A model generated the notes under the pieces. The model was not told the origin of the DNA, made no database searches, and worked only from the letters and a program-made list of their open reading frames with translations. Below are positions 8,538-16,612 of a stretch of DNA of 64,000 nucleotides, piece by piece (the stretch's first letter is position 1; each line of letters opens with the position of its first letter). The stretch lies in the NCBI RefSeq assembly GCF_023238445.1, contig NZ_CP096658.1, forward strand, positions 3,410,001-3,474,000. The letters are read 5' to 3'. Position numbers and translations under genes: made by a program. Origin of the DNA: Halorussus gelatinilyticus. GTDB taxonomy: Archaea; Halobacteriota; Halobacteria; Halobacteriales; Haladaptataceae.

Positions 8538-8666
8538 TCAGACCGCGAGCCACACCGCCGCGACGACGAGGTGGCCGACCACCGTCGCTCGCCACCCCCG
8601 GTCGAGGTCGGCCCACCATCGTCTCGCTCGCTCGTCGAGCGTCCGCAGTGACCGCGCGTCCGCCAT
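8538..8666 (-). CDS. 42-residue membrane microprotein upstream of the YeiH gene
   Basis: ATG at 8666 starts a 42-codon frame: a charged N-terminus (MADARSLRTLDERARRWW) followed by one hydrophobic segment (ATVVGHLVVAAVWLAV) that ends the protein. Its stop (8538-8540) is one base from the ATG of the YeiH-type exporter. This spacing, the membrane segment and the absence of any competing gene argue for a real co-translated small protein, possibly a transporter partner. No homologue is recognised. Confidence 0.55.
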   Translation of the reverse strand: MADARSLRTLDERARRWWADLDRGWRATVVGHLVVAAVWLAV

Positions 8667-8819
8667 GTCGTTCCGAACTGGCGGTCCGCCCGCCGTTATG
8701 TCTTCGGGTTCGGCGCGCGCCGGTCGGAGCGAAGCGGCGGGCGGAGCAGAGCGGCCCGCGGAGCGCCCCGGTGAACGGAGTGACCCGCGGAGACCCGACG
8801 GCGAACCGGCAAACAACGG

Positions 8820-8828
8820 CAGGTATTT
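8820..8828 (+). promoter_or_regulatory. TATA-like box of the thiolase gene
   Basis: AGGTATTTC lies about 28 bases upstream of the ATG at 8854, the spacing expected for a leaderless archaeal message. It supports that start over the GC-rich upstream extension of the frame. Confidence 0.5.
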
Positions 8829-8853
8829 CCTCGGAGACCCACACGTTCCACCC

Positions 8854-10080
8854 ATGCGAGACGCCTACCTCGTCGGCGCGGCCCAGACCGACTTCGGGTC
8901 GTTCCCCGACGAAAGCTACCGGTCGCTGTTCCGAACCGCGTTCGAGGCGGCCCGCGACTCGGTTCCGGCGGACATGGACTCCGAGGACGTGGACGAGGCG
9001 GTCGTCGGCACCCTCGGCGTCGGGGGTCGCCAGTTGGGGCTGTCCGGCCCGGCCGCGACCGAACACGTCGGTCTCCACGGGATTCCGACGACGCGCGTCG
9101 AGAACGCCTGCGCCGCGTCGGGGTACGCGGTCCGGCAGGCCGTCCAAGCCGTCCGCTCGGGGATGGCCGACGTGGTGCTGGCCGGCGGCGTCGAAATCAT
9201 GACCGACACGTCCGGCGACGCGACGAAGTACTGGCTCGGGGTCTCGGGCGAGACCGAGTGGGAACGCCTCTCGGGGACCACCTTCGCGGGCGTCTACGCC
9301 CAGATGGCCGACGCTCACATGGCCGAGTACGGGACCACGAGCGAGCAACTCTCCCACGTCGCGGTGAAGAACCACCGGAACGGCGCGAAGAACCCCCACG
9401 CGCAACTCGGCTTCGAGTGTTCGCTGGAGGACGCCGAGAACGCCCAGACCGTCGCCGACCCGCTCACGCTGTATCACTGCTGTCCGACGACCGACGGGGC
9501 CGCCGTCGCCCTGATCGCCAGCGAGGAGGTCGTTGCCGAGTACACCGACGACCCGATTCGGGTCGCGGGCGTCGGCGCGGCGAGCGACGCGGTGGGCCTG
9601 TTCCAGCGCGACAGCTACACCGGCATCGAGGCCTCCCAGCGCGCCGCGGAGACCGCATACGAGCGAGCGGGAATCACCCCCGACGACCTCGACTTCGCGG
9701 AGGTCCACGACTGCTTCTCCATCGCCGAGATTCTGGCCTACGAGGACCTCGGATTCTGCGACCCCGGCGAGGGTGGCGAACTCGCCGAATCCGGGAAGAC
9801 CGGACTCGACGGCGAGTTGCCGGTCAACACCTCCGGCGGCCTCAAGTCGAAGGGACACCCCATCGGCGCGACCGGCGCGGGACAGGTCGCGGAGGCGTTC
9901 AAACAACTCTCGGGCGACGCCGGAAACCGGCAGGTCGAGGGCGCGAAGCGTGGGCTGACGCACAACGTCGGCGGGAGCGGCGGGGCCGCCGTGGTCCACG
10001 TTTTCGAGCGCGAGGCGGGAACCGCCTCGGACAGTCGAGCGGCGAAGCCGCGAGAGCAGGAACGGGAGGTGGACGCATGA
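8854..10080 (+). CDS. thiolase family protein (SCP-x/acetyl-CoA acetyltransferase type)
   Basis: The 408-residue thiolase starts MRDAYLVGAAQTDFGSF, a typical thiolase N-terminus. The nucleophile is Cys86 in RVENACAASG. It also has the SCP-x-type HDCF motif (EVHDCFSIAE) and C-terminal GHPIGATGAGQ, so the active site looks complete. Its stop overlaps the start of the next gene by four bases (ATGA), implying translational coupling and a stable complex. In archaea, thiolase, HMG-CoA synthase and a DUF35 protein are known to form a substrate-channelling complex; here the partner is a fused, probably inactive HMG-CoA-synthase-like/DUF35 protein. The biological substrate may therefore differ from acetyl-CoA. 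Confidence 0.92.
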   Translation: MRDAYLVGAAQTDFGSFPDESYRSLFRTAFEAARDSVPADMDSEDVDEAVVGTLGVGGRQLGLSGPAATEHVGLHGIPTTRVENACAASGYAVRQAVQAVRSGMADVVLAGGVEIMTDTSGDATKYWLGVSGETEWERLSGTTFAGVYAQMADAHMAEYGTTSEQLSHVAVKNHRNGAKNPHAQLGFECSLEDAENAQTVADPLTLYHCCPTTDGAAVALIASEEVVAEYTDDPIRVAGVGAASDAVGLFQRDSYTGIEASQRAAETAYERAGITPDDLDFAEVHDCFSIAEILAYEDLGFCDPGEGGELAESGKTGLDGELPVNTSGGLKSKGHPIGATGAGQVAEAFKQLSGDAGNRQVEGAKRGLTHNVGGSGGAAVVHVFEREAGTASDSRAAKPREQEREVDA

Positions 10081-11570
10081 GCGACCACGAGTCCGCCGCG
10101 AGCAGCGAGCAACCCAAAATCGAAGCGGTCGGATCCTACGCGCCCCGATTCCGCGTCTCCAGCGAGGCGTTCGAGGAGGCGTGGGGCCAGTTCCACGCCG
10201 CGGGGGTGAACTCGAAGGCTGTGCCCGACGCCGACGAGGACGCCCTGACGATGGCCTACGAAGCCGCGACGCGGGCGCTCGACGCCGCCGACCGCGACGG
10301 GTCGGCGGTCGCGTTCCTCGCGTTCGCGTCCACGACGCCGCCGCTGGCCGAGGAGGACCTGACCGCCCGCCTCGGCGGGATGGTCGGCGTCCCCCGCTCG
10401 GCGACCCGCCACGTCTTCACCGGCAGCACGCGCGCCGGGACGCGGGCGCTCGACGCCGCGCTGTCTGCCGGGCCTTGGCCCCGAAAGGAGTCGGAGGACG
10501 GCGAGGGCGTCGGTCTGGTCGTCGCCGCGGACTGCCCACGCGGCGACCCCGACAGCGACGAGGACCACGCCGCCGGCGCGGGCGCGGCAGCGTTCGTCCT
10601 CTCGGCGTCGGGCGGCGCCGAAATCACCGCGAGGACGGAGTACGCCGAGGAGTACCCCGGCACGCGATTCCGGCGCGTTGGCTCGGAGACCGTCGAAGGA
10701 CTCGGCGCGACGGGGTACGAACGGCAGGCGTTCACGGAGACGCTGGCGGGGGCGGTCGAGCAGTTGGACTACGACGGGAGCGAAATCGACGCCGCGGCGG
10801 TGCAGGCCCCGAACGGCAAGATGCCCTACCGGGCGGCGGGCGCGCTCGGCGTCGAGACCGACGCGATTCGGCGGTGCGCGACGGTCCACGAGTTGGGCGA
10901 CACCGGCGCGGCTAGCGTCCCGCTGAGTCTGGCGACTGCGCTCGCGGACGGCGCGGAGACAGTCCTCTGCGCCGCGTTCGGGAGCGGCGCTGGCGCGGAC
11001 GCCCTGCTGGTCGAGACCACCGACAGCGAGGCCGTTGCCTCGTCGCTCGCACTCGGCGACGGCGAACGGGTGACCTACGCCGAGTACCTCCGCAAGCGCG
11101 GCGAGTTGACCTCCGGCCCGCCCGACGGGGGCGGGGCGTACGTCAGCGTGCCGTCGTGGAAGCGCACGCTCGACCAGCGCCACCGCCTCGTCGCGGGCCG
11201 GTGCCCCGACTGCGGCGGATTGAACTTCCCGCCCGAAGGCGCCTGTAACGACTGCAAGACGCTCGTGGCGGAGTACGACGAGGTGGACCTGACCGGCGAG
11301 GGCCGCGTCGAGGCCGCGACGGTCATCTCGCAGGGCGGCGCGCCCCCGGAGTTCGCCGAGCAGCAGGCCCAGTCGGGCGACTTCGCGGTGGCGGTAGTGG
11401 CCTTGGCGGGACCGGACGGCGGCGAGGCCAGCGTCCCGGCGCAGGTGGTCGCCGCGGACCCCGGAAGCGTGGCAATCGGCGACGATGTGGAGACGACGAT
11501 GCGGCGAATCTACACGCAGGAGGGCGTGACCCGGTACGGGTTTAAAATCCGCCCGCAGGGAACGGAGTGA
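10077..11570 (+). CDS. HMG-CoA-synthase-like protein fused to DUF35 zinc-ribbon/OB domain
   Basis: Residues about 13-325 of this 497-residue protein resemble archaeal HMG-CoA synthase. Residues about 355-497 form a DUF35-type acyl-CoA-associated module: rubredoxin-like zinc ribbon CPDCGG...CNDCK (Cys376, 379, 390, 393) plus an OB fold. The expected catalytic Cys (family ACKAGT) is Thr118 in STRAGT. The usual HQPNGK His appears as Gln243 in VQAPNGKMP, and the usual catalytic Glu region reads ASTTPP. It is therefore unlikely to make HMG-CoA and may act as a scaffold or acyl-CoA carrier for the overlapping thiolase. The ATG at 10077 is set by the four-base overlap. Confidence 0.85.
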   Translation: MSDHESAASSEQPKIEAVGSYAPRFRVSSEAFEEAWGQFHAAGVNSKAVPDADEDALTMAYEAATRALDAADRDGSAVAFLAFASTTPPLAEEDLTARLGGMVGVPRSATRHVFTGSTRAGTRALDAALSAGPWPRKESEDGEGVGLVVAADCPRGDPDSDEDHAAGAGAAAFVLSASGGAEITARTEYAEEYPGTRFRRVGSETVEGLGATGYERQAFTETLAGAVEQLDYDGSEIDAAAVQAPNGKMPYRAAGALGVETDAIRRCATVHELGDTGAASVPLSLATALADGAETVLCAAFGSGAGADALLVETTDSEAVASSLALGDGERVTYAEYLRKRGELTSGPPDGGGAYVSVPSWKRTLDQRHRLVAGRCPDCGGLNFPPEGACNDCKTLVAEYDEVDLTGEGRVEAATVISQGGAPPEFAEQQAQSGDFAVAVVALAGPDGGEASVPAQVVAADPGSVAIGDDVETTMRRIYTQEGVTRYGFKIRPQGTE

Positions 11571-11692
11571 CCGAGGACGGATTTTAAACGAGGCGAGTCG
11601 CAGACCCGCGCAGGCCGGAGGCCGAGCAGGACCGTCTCGACGTAGTTCAAAGTTTGCCCGCAGGGACCGGAGTGACCGAGGGCGGAGTTCGG
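11540..11692. repeat. inverted repeat plus direct repeat after the HMGS-like gene
   Basis: A perfect 12-bp inverted repeat GTTTAAAATCCG (11540-11551) and CGGATTTTAAAC (11578-11589) straddles the stop codon, so the left arm encodes the last residues of the protein. A near-identical stretch (CCCGCAGGGA, then CGGAGTGACCGAGG) occurs at 11552-11580 and again at 11655-11683. The hairpin could mark transcription termination, but it is not followed by a T-run. Confidence 0.5.
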
Positions 11693-11832
11693 AGTAAAGA
11701 GCAAACCCATCTAAAGACACCTTATAGGAATATTTTTGGCCTCTAAACATAGCAGTGTATTTCTCGAAGGACGCTGTAGTTGTCTAATCGAAAGGGGAAA
11801 AGCACTTATCGAGGACCTGCGACCTGCCGGAT

Positions 11833-12513
11833 ATGTCCGAGTGGTCCTCGCACCTCCGTCTCGCGGTCGCGCTCGCGCTCGTGGCGAGTCCGTTCTGGCT
11901 GTTGCCCGACGTCGGGGCGACGACCTACGAGTATCAGGCCGAAGAAGTCGAGTACAGCGAGTACGTCACGGGAACGCTGTACGCGGACGACCAAATCGAG
12001 GGGCTCGCCTGCGACAACTTCGACGACTTCGGCGAGCAGTGCGTCCTCGCGGCCCGCGTCGCCCAGAACGGGCCGGTGGTCGTGAACCAGAGCGCGATTT
12101 TCTCCCGCGCGTACCGGTTCGACACCGAGTACGTCATCGTGGAGGACAGCGGGACGGGCAAGCCGTTCTACCGCTGGCGAATCAATCGGACGGAGCGCCC
12201 CGACGACCGGTACCGCGTGACCTACGCGCTGGAGACCGTCACGCCGCCCGAAATCCTCCGCAATATCTCGGTCGCGCCGGGCGACCTCTCGGAGAAAGCC
12301 CGGCGCGCGCTCGACGGCGAGACGGTCCGCACGCGCGGCGAACGACTCGACGCCGCCCAGCGGGTCGTCCGTGCGAACGGCACCTACTACTATCTCTCCG
12401 AGGAGGAGAACCCCCGCGGCGGGCCGAAGGAGTGGCAAGTACTCGCCGGGCAGGTGGTGGCGGTCGCCGTCGGACTCGGATTACTCCGCGGGCGGTGGTT
12501 GCGCGAGAGATAA
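11833..12513 (+). CDS. membrane-anchored extracytoplasmic protein, unknown
   Basis: The 226-residue protein has an N-terminal hydrophobic segment (LRLAVALALVASPFWLLPDV, about 8-27) and a C-terminal one (WQVLAGQVVAVAVGLGLL, about 202-219) before a basic RGRWLRER tail. The central region (TTYEYQAEEVEYSEYVTGTLYA onward) would face outside and carries NQS, NRT, NIS and NGT sequons. A TATA-like CACTTATCG about 28 bases upstream fits a leaderless start. No catalytic motif is seen. It precedes the beta-oxidation pair with its own promoter, so a functional link is not implied. Confidence 0.75.
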   Translation: MSEWSSHLRLAVALALVASPFWLLPDVGATTYEYQAEEVEYSEYVTGTLYADDQIEGLACDNFDDFGEQCVLAARVAQNGPVVVNQSAIFSRAYRFDTEYVIVEDSGTGKPFYRWRINRTERPDDRYRVTYALETVTPPEILRNISVAPGDLSEKARRALDGETVRTRGERLDAAQRVVRANGTYYYLSEEENPRGGPKEWQVLAGQVVAVAVGLGLLRGRWLRER

Positions 12514-12546
12514 ACGCTTAACCGCGCTCCGGTCGCCTAATCCGAC

Positions 12547-13443
12547 ATGAACGACCTGCAAGTCGCCGTGTTGGGAGCCGGAACGATGGGCCACGGCATC
12601 GCCCAAGTCTCGGCGATGGCTGGACACAGCGTGACGATTCGGGATATCGAGCAGGACCTCGTGGACGAGGGCATCTCGTCCATCGAATCGAACCTACAGG
12701 GCGGCGTCGAGCGCGACAAGGTGTCCGGAGACGAGAAGGCCGCGACGCTCTCGCGCATCTCCGGTACGACCGACCTCGCGGAAGCCGTCTCGGACGCCGA
12801 CCTCGTGGTCGAGGCGGTCCCCGAGGACGTCGACCTCAAAAAGCAGACCTTCGAGGAGGTCGAGGCGGCCGCACCCGAGGACGCGGTCATCGCGTCGAAC
12901 ACGTCCTCGCTCCCCGTGACCGAAATCGTCTCGGCGCTCGACGACCCCGGCCGAGGCATCGGCCTGCACTTCTTCAACCCCGTCCACATCATGGAGTTGG
13001 TGGAAATCGTCGTCGGCGAGCAGACCGACGACGAGACGGTGGAGTTCGTCACGGAGTTCGTGGAGGACGCGAACAAGACCGCCATCGAGGTGCGGGACAC
13101 CGCCGGGTTCGCCTCCTCGCGCCTCGGGGTCGCGCTGGGCGTCGAAGCGATGCGGATGGTCGAGGAGGGCGTCGCCAGTCCGCGGGACATCGACCAGTCG
13201 ATGGAACTGGGTTACAACCATCCGATGGGACCCATCGAACTGGGCGACGTGGTGGGACTCGACGTGCGACTGGACATCCTCGAACACCTCCGCGAGGAGT
13301 TGGGCGAGCGGTTCCGCCCGCCCCAGATTCTGCGCCGGAAGGTCCGGGCCGGAAAGCTCGGCAAGAAGACCGGCGAGGGGTTCTACGTCTGGGAAGACGG
13401 CGAAATCGTGGCCACGAGCGGCGATTGGGGTGACGACGAATGA
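12547..13443 (+). CDS. 3-hydroxyacyl-CoA dehydrogenase family protein
   Basis: The 298-residue, single-function enzyme has the NAD-binding start VAVLGAGTMGHGIAQVSA, the SNTSSLPVTEI segment, GLHFFNPVHIMELVEI (catalytic His), and the C-terminal domain with NHPMGPIELGDVVGLD. This is the 3-hydroxybutyryl-CoA dehydrogenase layout. It oxidises 3-hydroxyacyl-CoA to 3-ketoacyl-CoA in the cytoplasm. A TATA-like CGCTTAACC sits about 28 bases upstream. The stop overlaps the next ATG by four bases, so it is in an operon with an enoyl-CoA hydratase that supplies its substrate. Confidence 0.93.
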   Translation: MNDLQVAVLGAGTMGHGIAQVSAMAGHSVTIRDIEQDLVDEGISSIESNLQGGVERDKVSGDEKAATLSRISGTTDLAEAVSDADLVVEAVPEDVDLKKQTFEEVEAAAPEDAVIASNTSSLPVTEIVSALDDPGRGIGLHFFNPVHIMELVEIVVGEQTDDETVEFVTEFVEDANKTAIEVRDTAGFASSRLGVALGVEAMRMVEEGVASPRDIDQSMELGYNHPMGPIELGDVVGLDVRLDILEHLREELGERFRPPQILRRKVRAGKLGKKTGEGFYVWEDGEIVATSGDWGDDE

Positions 13444-14285
13444 GCGACGACGAAACGACTGCGGACGACGAAGTCGGAACCCCCGAAGCGGTCGGCGCGG
13501 AGTGCGAGACGGTGAACGTCGCGGTCGGCGACCGAGCGGAGAACGTCGCCACCGTCACGCTCTCGCGGCCGGACGCCCGGAACGCGCTGAACGCGCAACT
13601 GCGCGCCGAACTGAAGGACGTGCTGGACGCCATCGAGGCCAGCGACGTGCGCGTGGTCGTCCTCACCGGCTCCGAGGAGTCGGGTGCGTTCGTCGCCGGG
13701 GCCGACGTGACCGAACTCCGCGAGCGCGGCCCGCTCGAGCAGCGCGAGGCGAGCAAGCGCCCCAGAGTGTACGAGTACGTGGACGACCTCGAACAGCCGG
13801 TTATCGGCGCTATCAACGGCCACGCGCTCGGCGGCGGGTGCGAACTCGCGCAGGCCTGCGACACGCGCATCGCCCGCGAGGGGGCCAAGTTGGGCCAACC
13901 CGAGATAAATCTCGGTATCATGCCCGGCGGCGGCGGCACCCAGCGCCTCCCGCGACTCGTCGGCGAGGGGCAGGCGATGAAGCTGATTCTCTCGGGCGAA
14001 CTCGTGGACGCCGAGGAAGCCCGCGACATCGGTCTGGTGGACGAGGTTCACGGTGAGGACGAGTTCGAGGAGCGCGTCTACGACCTCGCCGAGTCGATGG
14101 CCGAGAAGAGCCCGCTCGCGCTGGAGTTCGCCAAGAAGGCGGTGAAGGCCAGCAGTCGGATGGAGTTGGAGCAGGGCATCGAGTACGAGGCCGAACTGTT
14201 CGCGCACCTGTTCGCCTCCGAGGACAAGAACGAGGGCATCGACGCTTTCTTCGAGGACCGCGACCCCGAGTGGAAGGGGAAGTAA
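13440..14285 (+). CDS. enoyl-CoA hydratase/isomerase family protein
   Basis: The 281-residue crotonase-fold enzyme has an acidic N-terminal extension (SDDETTADDEVGTPEAV). Oxyanion-hole segments are FVAGADVTEL and INGHALGGGCELAQACD. Both candidate catalytic Glu residues are present, in GGGCELA and in GQPEINLGIMPGGGG. It hydrates trans-2-enoyl-CoA to 3-hydroxyacyl-CoA. It is translationally coupled to the upstream dehydrogenase through ATGA. The convergent neighbour is a FilR1-like regulator, a candidate controller of this operon. Confidence 0.93.
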   Translation: MSDDETTADDEVGTPEAVGAECETVNVAVGDRAENVATVTLSRPDARNALNAQLRAELKDVLDAIEASDVRVVVLTGSEESGAFVAGADVTELRERGPLEQREASKRPRVYEYVDDLEQPVIGAINGHALGGGCELAQACDTRIAREGAKLGQPEINLGIMPGGGGTQRLPRLVGEGQAMKLILSGELVDAEEARDIGLVDEVHGEDEFEERVYDLAESMAEKSPLALEFAKKAVKASSRMELEQGIEYEAELFAHLFASEDKNEGIDAFFEDRDPEWKGK

Positions 14286-15065
14286 TCAGTCCGACTCGTC
14301 GCCCGCCCGTTCCCAGTAGGTCCGGAACATCTCTCGCCCCCAGTCGAGCGCGGCCTCGGTGTCGTTGAGCAGGACGCCCCGGAGGTCCCCGCTCTCGTCG
14401 TAGACGATGAGGACGAGTCCCTCGTCCTCGGCGACGACGAGACCGAACGGCAGGGTCTCGTCGGTTCGGCGGACCGCGAGCCGGCCGGTGGCGAGCGACT
14501 CCGAGAGGCGTTCGGCGTGGTTCTCCCGGAGGTACTCCACGACCGGAGATTCCAGCACGAGGTCGGCCGTCAGGTCGCCGCCGACCACCTCCTCGTGGAA
14601 TATGTCCACGTACTGGGGCAGGACGACCGGGGTGAACCCGACCACGCGGTCGGTCCGGCGCACGAAGTCGTCGATGTGTTCGACCGGGCCGGTCGGTGCG
14701 TGGCGCTCGCCCCGGACGGTCTCGGCCCCGACGAGCAGGTCGGTCGTCACCGGCACGTCCGCGGGGAGCGCCGACAGGAGCGACTCGCCGTCTAAGACGG
14801 CGGCCACGCGCTCCTCGAAGGTCCGACACTCCTCGCGGAGCAGGCGGCCGACCAGCGTAAGTGCCACGCCCTCGTCGGTCTCGGTCACGAGACCGCGGTC
14901 TTCGAGTTCGCGGACGGCCTTGTACACCGTCGAGCGCGAGACGCCCAGCTCGTCACGCAAGTCGCGTTTGCTCGTCGGTCCCTCGGCCAGTCGGCCGAGA
15001 AACGCGGCACGCTTGACCACCGTCGAGATGCGGTCCCGGAGGTCGGAGTCGAGTTCGTCGCTCAT
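14286..15065 (-). CDS. winged-helix transcriptional regulator with FilR1-like domain
   Basis: Residues about 8-72 of this 259-residue protein form a winged helix (KRDLRDELGVSRSTVYKAVRELEDRGLV). The C-terminal part (FTPVVLPQYVDIFHEEVVGG to LPFGLVVAEDEGLVLIVYDESG) resembles the FilR1 middle domain (PF08350) common in haloarchaeal regulators. It is probably a ligand-responsive DNA-binding protein. The ATG at 15065 is chosen because the upstream extension consists of low-complexity decamer repeats. Its 3' end abuts the enoyl-CoA hydratase gene, and its 5' side faces a repeat-rich intergenic region and a DUF7344-like gene. Confidence 0.8.
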   Translation of the reverse strand: MSDELDSDLRDRISTVVKRAAFLGRLAEGPTSKRDLRDELGVSRSTVYKAVRELEDRGLVTETDEGVALTLVGRLLREECRTFEERVAAVLDGESLLSALPADVPVTTDLLVGAETVRGERHAPTGPVEHIDDFVRRTDRVVGFTPVVLPQYVDIFHEEVVGGDLTADLVLESPVVEYLRENHAERLSESLATGRLAVRRTDETLPFGLVVAEDEGLVLIVYDESGDLRGVLLNDTEAALDWGREMFRTYWERAGDESD

Positions 15066-15160
15066 GTAAACTGTTCGCAGTTGTGTGACTATCCCGTATT
15101 CCAACGCGAGAGACGTATTCGTTTCGGCACTGATGACGATAGACCGGTTCGGTCCGGGCC

Positions 15161-15220
15161 GGACGAGTCTGGGCGGGTCCGGGCGAGTCTTCGCGAGTCC
15201 GGGCGGGTCCGGGCCGGTCC
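15161..15220. repeat. six-unit 10-bp tandem repeat (GGGCGGGTCC-like)
   Basis: Six consecutive decamers occupy this stretch: ggacgagtct, gggcgggtcc, gggcgagtct, tcgcgagtcc, gggcgggtcc, gggccggtcc. The 10-bp period places each copy on the same face of the helix. It lies in the roughly 300-base divergent region (15066-15362) between the FilR1-like regulator and the DUF7344-like gene; nothing else was recognised in that region. Confidence 0.65.
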
Positions 15221-15362
15221 CGTTTCGGAGGCTCGGACGCGTTTCGACCTTCGAAACGTCGGTAGCTCCTCCGAACGCGAGTCCGGCGTCGAACCGTTTC
15301 CGGTCGATTACAATCAAATGGGATGGTCCCCTTCGTCCGTTGAACACGCTGGAGGTACGTCC

Positions 15363-15692
15363 ATGATAGGAAACCGAGACGGTTCGACACCGCCCCGAAT
15401 TGCCCGCGAGTCCGCAGCGACCGACCTCACGACCGAACGACTGTGTGGTCTGCTGAGCGACTCGCTCCGGCGACGCGCCCTCCGCGCGCTCGACCCCGAC
15501 GAGGGAACGGTCGCGCTCTCGCAACTGGCCGACCGAATCGCGGACGAGTCCGACCGCGAGGTCGAGATGAAACTCCACCACCATCACCTGCCGAAGTTGG
15601 ACGAAGCAGGGCTCGTGCGGTACGACGGCGACGAGAACGTGGTCGAGGCTCGGCCGCAACCCGACATGGCCGACCAGTATCTGGAACTCTGA
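15363..15692 (+). CDS. DUF7344-like winged-helix protein
   Basis: The 109-residue protein has the haloarchaeal DUF7344-type pattern: LCGLLSDSLRRRALRALDPDEGTVALSQLADRI, then KLHHHHLPKLDEAGLVRYD, and ending in ARPQPDMADQYLEL. The family looks like a small winged-helix DNA-binding domain of unknown target. A related protein is encoded at 58886-59272. The ATG at 15363 is selected because the upstream frame runs through the decamer repeat. Confidence 0.75.
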   Translation: MIGNRDGSTPPRIARESAATDLTTERLCGLLSDSLRRRALRALDPDEGTVALSQLADRIADESDREVEMKLHHHHLPKLDEAGLVRYDGDENVVEARPQPDMADQYLEL

Positions 15693-15741
15693 GCCGGGCG
15701 GCCCGACGAATCGACTCGCGAGTCCCCGAGCGCTCGGTGGC

Positions 15742-16512
15742 CTACCGCATCAGTTCGCCGCCGTTGACGTTCAGCGTCTCGCCCGTGACGAACCCGGCGT
15801 CCCGGAGGTAGGCCGCGGCGTCGGCGATGTCCCGCGGTTGGCCGAACCGTTCGACCGGTATCTCGGCCATCTCCGCCTCCTTTTCGTCCTCGGTCCGGTC
15901 GGCGGTCATGTCGGTCTCGACGTGGCCGGGCGCGATGGCGTTGACCCGCACGTCGGGCGCGAAGTCCCCGGCGTGGCTCTTGGTGAGACCGAGAATCCCG
16001 GCCTTCGAGGCGGCGTAGTGGCACTCGACCGGCGCGCCGGTGTGGGCCAGAATCGAGGAGACGTTCGTGACCGAGGGCGTCGGCGCGGGGTCCGCGTCGT
16101 CCGCCTCGTCCGGCGTCGTCTCCGCCGCCTCTCTGAGGTGGGGAAGGGCGGCCTTGGTCACGTTGAACGCGCCGTTGACGTTGGTGTCCATCACGGCGTC
16201 GAAGTCCTCGGGAGAGAGGGCCTCGGTGTAGACGTGCTGGTCCACGCCCGCGTTGTTCACGACGTGGGCCAGTCCGCCGAAGGCCTCGACGGCGGCGTCC
16301 ACGAGGTCCGCGGCCTCCTCGGGGTCGCCCACGTCGGCCCGGACCGCGACCGCCTCGCTGTCGGTCTTCTCGCCGATGGACTCGGCGACCGCCCGCGCCT
16401 TCTGCGCGCTCGATACGTAGTTGACGACCACGTCGTAGCCGTCGCGCGCGAACCGCTCGGCGATTGCCCGGCCGATGCCCCGCGAGGAACCGGTGACGAG
16501 TGCTGCTGGCAT
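15742..16512 (-). CDS. SDR family oxidoreductase (FabG-like)
   Basis: The 256-residue classical short-chain dehydrogenase has the cofactor motif VTGSSRGIGRAIA, the NNAG motif (VVNNAGVD), catalytic Ser in NVSSILAH, YAASK (Tyr-Lys pair), and C-terminal GFVTGETLNVNGGELM. It resembles 3-oxoacyl-ACP/CoA reductases. An acidic insertion (ETTPDEADDADPAPTPS) precedes the catalytic Ser. Start at ATG 16512; the longer upstream frame overlaps a divergent gene. The likely substrate is a 3-oxoacyl thioester or a small ketone. Confidence 0.9.
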   Translation of the reverse strand: MPAALVTGSSRGIGRAIAERFARDGYDVVVNYVSSAQKARAVAESIGEKTDSEAVAVRADVGDPEEAADLVDAAVEAFGGLAHVVNNAGVDQHVYTEALSPEDFDAVMDTNVNGAFNVTKAALPHLREAAETTPDEADDADPAPTPSVTNVSSILAHTGAPVECHYAASKAGILGLTKSHAGDFAPDVRVNAIAPGHVETDMTADRTEDEKEAEMAEIPVERFGQPRDIADAAAYLRDAGFVTGETLNVNGGELMR

Positions 16513-16612
16513 ACCGGAACCACCGCCCGCCGGGACCTTGGCGTTTGGGTCCGGCGAGCGCGGCGGCTCCCGGACCTCGGCGTTTATGCCGACCGCGCGT
16601 AATTGCCCACGC

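Noticed and set aside
7481-9202. A 573-codon plus-strand open frame
   Set aside because: It is antisense to the YeiH-type gene and runs out of frame into the thiolase; Arg/Glu-rich shadow composition.
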